Source: JBEVEP01 sp040512755 (lineage in GTDB: Bacteria > Pseudomonadota > Alphaproteobacteria > Rhizobiales > Rhizobiaceae). Taken from it: 6,596 nt of DNA. Positions 5,675-6,596 of the stretch are shown here, in pieces. Numbering within the stretch: position 1 is the first letter of the stretch; the number at the start of each line of letters is the position of its first letter. A program made the position numbers and the translations under genes. The stretch spans positions 1 to 6,596 of the forward strand of contig JBEVEP010000389.1 in NCBI GenBank assembly GCA_040512755.1, written 5' to 3'. The notes beneath the pieces are model-generated. The model saw only the letters and a list, made by a program, of their open reading frames with translations. It was not told where the DNA came from and ran no database searches.

Positions 5675-5694
5675 TTGTGCAGGGCGGTCCGCGC
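5675..5694. repeat. Bipartite motif downstream of ppa (copy 2)
   Basis: TTGTGCA (5675-5681), two bases, then GCGGTCCGCGC (5684-5694). Both parts match copy 1 upstream of ppa exactly and in the same orientation and order; only the spacer differs (2 rather than 4 bases). The flanking base changes spoil the full 6-1-6 palindrome seen in copy 1. Confidence 0.5.
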
Positions 5695-5711
5695 AATTTC
5701 ACTGTCGCGTC

Positions 5712-6032
5712 TCAGGACAAGTTATTCGTCCGCGCTTCAATAACTGCGGCGATCTGCGCAGGATCGCCTGAAATCCTGATGGTCTTCAGTCGCGCCGTGC
5801 CGCCGGCAATGAGCGCGACATTGCGTCTTGGTGTACCGAGCCAGGCCGCGATCAACGCCTCCAACGCTGCGTTGGCGGCGCCCTTATCCGGCACGGCGCG
5901 CACCCGCGCCTTCAAGTGCGGCGCACCGTCTGACCCCACAGCAAGGCCCTCAACAGCATCGATGGCGGACTTCGGCGTCAATCTGACGATGAGATCAACG
6001 CCGTCTGCGCGCAATCTGAACGGCGCGGGCAT
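5712..6032 (-). CDS. DUF167 (YggU-like) family protein
   Basis: A 106-residue soluble protein of the DUF167/UPF0235 family, whose biochemical role is not established. Family features are the first strand DLIVRLTPKSAIDAVEG (13-29), the central KARVRAVPDKGAANAALEALIAAWLG (41-66), with the hallmark P-D-K-G-x-A-N-x-A-L, and the strand VALIAGGTARLKTIRI (72-87). ATG 6032 is preferred because MPAPFRLR matches a usual family N-terminus and a GTGGAA lies 6 bases upstream. A GTG at 6044, immediately after the stop codon of the upstream gene, would add four residues. Its tight coupling behind yggT repeats a pairing common in proteobacteria and supports both calls. It ends 67 bp from the convergent ppa gene. 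Confidence 0.9.
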   Translation of the reverse strand: MPAPFRLRADGVDLIVRLTPKSAIDAVEGLAVGSDGAPHLKARVRAVPDKGAANAALEALIAAWLGTPRRNVALIAGGTARLKTIRISGDPAQIAAVIEARTNNLS

Positions 6033-6044
6033 CAGCCGTTCCAC

Positions 6045-6335
6045 TCAGACGACTGCCGGCGCCACCGTGGTTATGAGGAATTGGCGGATAAAGAAAATCA
6101 CCAGCAGCAGGATGATAGGCGATATGTCGATACCACCGAGATCGGGCATGAAACGGCGTATCGGCCGCAACGCCGGCTCAGTGATCCGGAACAGGGAGTT
6201 GCCAATCATCATCACGAATTGATTGCGCGGGTTGACGACGTTGAAAGCGTAGAGCCAGGAAAAGATGGCGGAGGCTATGATCAGCCACCAGTAGATGTCG
6301 AGCGCCAGAACGAGCGTCTGGATAAGAGCGAGCAT
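6045..6335 (-). CDS. YggT family integral membrane protein
   Basis: A 96-residue inner-membrane protein of the YggT family (related to plastid CCB3/YlmG). Members are linked to membrane or cell-envelope organisation, but the bacterial function is not settled. Two hydrophobic stretches are seen: about 4-31 (LIQTLVLALDIYWWLIIASAIFSWLYAF) and 70-93 (DISPIILLLVIFFIRQFLITTVAP). They flank the conserved loop NVVNPRNQFVMMIGNSLFRITEPALRPIRRFMPDLGGID, in which N-P, TEP and P-I-R-R are the family marks. The arrangement is one YggT unit; many relatives have two. The ATG is fixed by AGGAGA 6 bases upstream. It is the first gene of a two-gene operon with the DUF167 gene, whose start lies within 13 bp of its stop. 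Confidence 0.94.
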   Translation of the reverse strand: MLALIQTLVLALDIYWWLIIASAIFSWLYAFNVVNPRNQFVMMIGNSLFRITEPALRPIRRFMPDLGGIDISPIILLLVIFFIRQFLITTVAPAVV

Positions 6336-6347
6336 GCCGGTCTCCTA
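6333..6347 (-). promoter_or_regulatory. Strong ribosome binding site for the YggT gene
   Basis: On the minus strand AGGAGA (6346-6341) lies a few bases before the ATG at 6335-6333. It is close to the consensus and decides the start against a spurious longer frame in another phase. Confidence 0.75.
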
Positions 6348-6596
6348 TGAATTCCGCGAGATGTAGCCATTGCCCGCCATCGCGGCAAGTCCATGCAGGA
6401 ATTGAGCCTCAATACGCCCTTCCAGGCCACCATGCTTCCCCGTTGCCACGCCCCGTTTCCGGTCTGGCCATTGTCAAAGAACTCTCCCTGTCGGGAGCAG
6501 TCGGGAAGCGGGGGGGAGGGTGGGGACCCACGAAAATAAAATTTTTTCGGCATAACACCCCCCCCCCCGGGGGGGTTGACGCTAAGAGGGGGCCCC
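6348..6596. other. Non-coding end region; last ~100 bases look like poor-quality sequence
   Basis: No gene is supported in these roughly 250 bases. The first part (to about 6480) looks like ordinary intergenic DNA and should hold the promoter of the YggT operon. A TTGACA (minus strand, about 6477-6472) is a possible -35 box but lacks a matching -10. A small hairpin, CTCCC-TGTC-GGGAG, lies at 6484-6497. From about 6500 onward the sequence becomes a chain of homopolymers: G runs, a long A/T run, 11 C followed by 7 G (6558-6575), and a terminal GGGGGCCCC. This looks like a read or contig end rather than biology. Confidence 0.6.
6401..6413. promoter_or_regulatory. Perfect 13-bp palindrome upstream of the YggT gene, operator candidate
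   Basis: ATTGAG-C-CTCAAT is a perfect 6-1-6 inverted repeat, 66 bp upstream of the start codon of the YggT gene. Its size and position would suit binding by a dimeric regulator. No matching copy was noticed elsewhere in the window and the flanks are unremarkable, so chance is possible. Confidence 0.3.

Noticed and set aside
5677..6222. 181-codon plus-strand frame opposite DUF167 and YggT
   Set aside because: It is antisense to two clear family genes, with low-complexity Ser/Ala/Arg content and no ribosome site.
6450..6480. TTGACA on the minus strand as promoter for the YggT operon
   Set aside because: The -35 match is exact, but no acceptable -10 box lies 15-19 bases further on and it is more than 130 bp from the start codon, so it was not listed as a promoter.
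6281..6553. 90-codon minus-strand frame at the window end, overlapping the YggT gene
   Set aside because: It runs through the homopolymer region and out of frame across the YggT start. It has no domain, and the AGGAGA site serves the YggT start instead.
6558..6575. C11-G7 palindrome as a hairpin or terminator
   Set aside because: It lies in a region that looks like poor-quality sequence and no gene ends there.

Overview
The window looks like a stretch of chromosome from an alphaproteobacterium, most likely Hyphomicrobiales and perhaps Phyllobacteriaceae or a Mesorhizobium relative. This is inferred from the GC-rich coding, the style of the proteins, and the grouping of ppa with a YggT/DUF167 pair; no taxonomic marker gene is present. 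All nine genes are housekeeping or accessory chromosomal types. I see no tRNA, rRNA, CRISPR array, transposase, integrase or phage gene.

Left part, 15-1921, minus strand: a tight three-gene operon read right to left. It comprises an 80-residue protein with one C-terminal membrane segment, then a PdxK/PdxY-type pyridoxal kinase, then a DUF429 protein (predicted RNase H-like fold). The gaps are 6 bp and an ATGA overlap, so translation is probably coupled.

Middle, 2088-4397, plus strand: diverging from that operon across about 166 bp is a LemA-family lipoprotein, followed by two TPM-domain proteins. The first TPM protein is exported, with one membrane anchor and a Gly/Ser/Trp tail. The second carries two membrane helices placed inside the domain. 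The set looks like one cell-envelope module. The start of the first TPM gene is unclear, and a 12-bp-stem inverted repeat lies in the doubtful region.

Right part: a free-standing GNAT acetyltransferase (4486-4992) and a full-length family I inorganic pyrophosphatase, ppa (5114-5644), on the plus strand. Facing ppa is a minus-strand pair, YggT membrane protein (6045-6335) and DUF167/YggU protein (5712-6032). The non-coding DNA on both sides of ppa carries the same bipartite motif, TTGTGCA plus GCGGTCCGCGC. This is the least expected sequence signal in the window.

The last ~100 bases (about 6500-6596) contain long C and G runs and look like a low-quality contig end. Nothing here clearly amounts to a new biological system. 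The items most worth a second look are the repeat around ppa, the split TPM protein, the uncertain TPM start with its hairpin, and the small-membrane-protein/PdxY/DUF429 operon.
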